DNA of 64,000 bases. It comes from Siphonodentalium dalli. Lineage: Eukaryota > Mollusca > Scaphopoda > Gadilida > Siphonodentaliidae. The notes beneath the pieces are model-generated. The model ran no database searches, was not told the DNA's origin, and worked only from the letters and a program-made list of their open reading frames with translations. This document shows, in pieces, positions 58,001 through 61,000 of this stretch (the stretch's first letter is position 1; every line of letters starts with the position of its first letter). Where the stretch lies: the NCBI GenBank assembly GCA_032622095.1, contig CP136069.1, positions 40,524,194 to 40,588,193 on the forward strand, read 5' to 3'. A program made the position numbers and the translations under genes.

Positions 58001-61000
58001 TTTGTTACACAGAATCCATGATTTATTAGAACACTGTAACCAATTACATGCATGGCACATGGAGCGCATACCGGATACTGGTCAACTCGTTTCGTATATA
58101 AAGTGTAGTTTAATTTCACAATTCACAGATAACTGGGAATCTGATATGAACAACCCCAGTCGTGGTAAGATATACCAAATCTTTAAGCATGACTTAGCTT
58201 TTGAAAGGTATCTAACGTTGAACGTAGTAAACCGGATTACATTGTGTAAATTTAGAACCAGTAATCACCATTTACCGATTGAAACAGGACGATGGCGAAA
58301 ACCTGAACAAACTGACCGACTATGTCCACTCTGCAACTCCAGAAAGATTGGAGATGAATTTCATTATCTTCTCGAATGCGAGAAACTGTCACCCGATCGA
58401 CGGCGATTACTATCAAAATTCACGAACAGAAAACATAATACTATCACAATGAGTGAAATACTTAACCAGAACAATTCAACAGACATACGGAAATTGTGCG
58501 ATTTTATTAAAATAATCAATCGTGAACTTATAAATTCGGTTAAGCTTGGGTAGATACAGAAAAAGATAGTAAATTACACTGCATTCATACGAAGCTAATA
58601 AGAAATAACGTGCACAAACGACTAAACCAAAGTGGATACATACTCTTAATTGTATTACCTCCCTGGTAATATAATTGAGGACGTCTACGCACTTTGGGTT
58701 GACCAATCATATGACAGCATAGTATATAGCGTCAACGGAAATCACCTATGGCAAACAGGTATATTATTTATATTGTAAATACTGTTTATATATTATAATG
58801 TATATCACTTGAATGTGTGTTATGTAAGCCATATACATAAATGTATTATATGTTATCTTAATACCTATGTAATATGGTCGAAAAGATTAAACAAATTGAA
58901 ATTGAATTGACAAATAGTATGCACATAAATTCATATACAGTGGTTTACAGTGATTTCCCCCCCGCAAACCACTGTGCAAATATGTTTTAGTGTTAAAAGG
59001 GGGGTGAGTGTACAAAAATGGTCGAACAAAACTGCCGAAAACGGAAAAAAAAATTGGACGCGGGGGTGGGTGGGTCCCAACAAGGGTCAAAAGGAAAAAA
59101 CCAGCATACGTGTCTGAATTTTTTTTTGGACCCCCCCCCGCCTAACCTATATAATCAGCATACAGCAAGCGGATGCCCAACATAAACTTCATAAATTGCG
59201 TAATCAGAACAATGTATGGGTGTCAACGAACTTTTAACGTCTTATTATTTGGCCTTTTGCTGATTAAAATGCATCTACGAAAGTAGACAACATAAAATAC
59301 AAGACAGATAACTCTATATATCCCGTCTACGCTCACGTTTTCCGAAGTCGAGCGCTATAAAATTCCACTATAGTGGACCGGCTATTGACTCATGACAATG
59401 TTGGGGCTGCAAAACGCGTTATTTTTCAAACTAGCTGGCGACTTTGATAGGCGTAACACAGGTTATTGAATAAGCATAGGAAGGCAGTGTAATTCATAGA
59501 AATTGACGACAAGTGTTGCAGATTTCAACTTAATGCATATTTTGTTGTGTTTATCTTTGGTTAATTTCACGACATGGTCAGTTTGAACCATTATCCTTCC
59601 AAATATTAGCCATAGTATTACCCGTATAAAACCGATTAAATGGGGAGAGAACCGACTCGATCGGGAGAGAACCCAAACAAATATAAAAATTCGCGGTTTT
59701 CGTCGTTGTTATGACTCGCACAATGGAATTTTCATTATTATTAAGCTCGTTGGGGCCATCGATTGTGTAGGGAATGGACAAATTTATCGAATTATCAGCT
59801 AGGTGGCAGCAAAATTGCGTTTAACTGTCAAAAAGTCGCGAAAATGTATAATTTCGATCATAAGGAACCGTCACAAATCAGTCAAGAACCATCACAAACC
59901 GGCGATAGAACGACTTCCGATGTAACAGTTCCTACACAGTGACATTTATGGTAATACATAATTTTGATGACTAAAACGAAGAGAGAGAAGTCCTGAAGTT
60001 TTTTTTAATAGTTTAATGTTAAGATAACGCAATATTATTTGTTTCTGGACATTCCAGAATTTTGATGACTACAAATGGGACCGTTTTTGTACAGGGCACG
60101 TATATTGTGTTCAAAGGTGTATAACTTCAATGCGTCTTTTTTGGGGATAAATAGTGCTCGTACAAAGGTAGTTAATGTATTTATCGAACTATTTCGACAC
60201 CAGTAAACAAATCAAAAGCGAATATTATTCGGTGTAGTTTGACTCCAAAACCGACATGTGGCTGTCATATGCATGACCATATGCTAAGCGTAATTAACCG
60301 CAGGTAAACTATATGTAAACACGGATAACAATTGTTCGAAATACCTATCATAATCAGTTGATAAATACAGATTATGAATCATTTAATAAAAACTATGGCC
60401 ATATACGTTGCGTAGACTAGTCAACAATCAACATCCGCTAAACTGCATATATATATGGGCCCCTACTGAGTGTGTCAGTTTTGGTTTTTGAGATTCTTAT
60501 CAACACCATAGGTCGCCTCGCATATATAAGAGAATGCATTGGCCTAACCAATTTTGAGTTATTTTTTATAATTGTTAAAAAATGAAAATACTGATTATTA
60601 AAGAATGTATGAAATAATGATAAAAATTGATAAAGAATTTAAGAAAAAATTGTAAAAATGATAACATTGTTAAAGAATGTAAGAAAAAATTATAAAATTG
60701 TTAAAGAATACAAGAAAATAGTTATAAAAATAGTTAAAGAATGTAAGAAAAATATAAAAATGTTAAAGAATATAAGAAAAAATTATAAAAATTGTCATAG
60801 AATGCAAGAAAAAATTATAAAAAATGATAAAAAAATTATTAAAGAATGTAAGAAAAAATGATAAAAAAAATTGTTAAAGAATATGAGGGAAATTGATACA
60901 AAATTGGTAGGCCAGTGCATTCCCTTATATATGCGAGGCGACCTATGGTCGACTCGTATATATAAGGGAATGCATCGGCACAGGGTCTTTAATGTTGCGC

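Larger units (their letters stand above)
54213..59941. mobile_element. 5.7 kb hAT-like element with perfect 8-bp target duplication
   Basis: ACATTTAT at 54205-54212 and again at 59942-59949. The terminal inverted repeats are about 85 bp: CACTGTGTAGGAACTGTTAC continuing through GGAAGTCGTTCTATCGCCGG and GGTTCTTGACTGATTTGT, complement at 59858-59941. An 8-bp duplication with CA.TG ends is the mark of hAT transposons. No hAT transposase (no BED finger or dimerisation region) is readable; the interior carries a LINE and other repeats. Confidence 0.9.
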
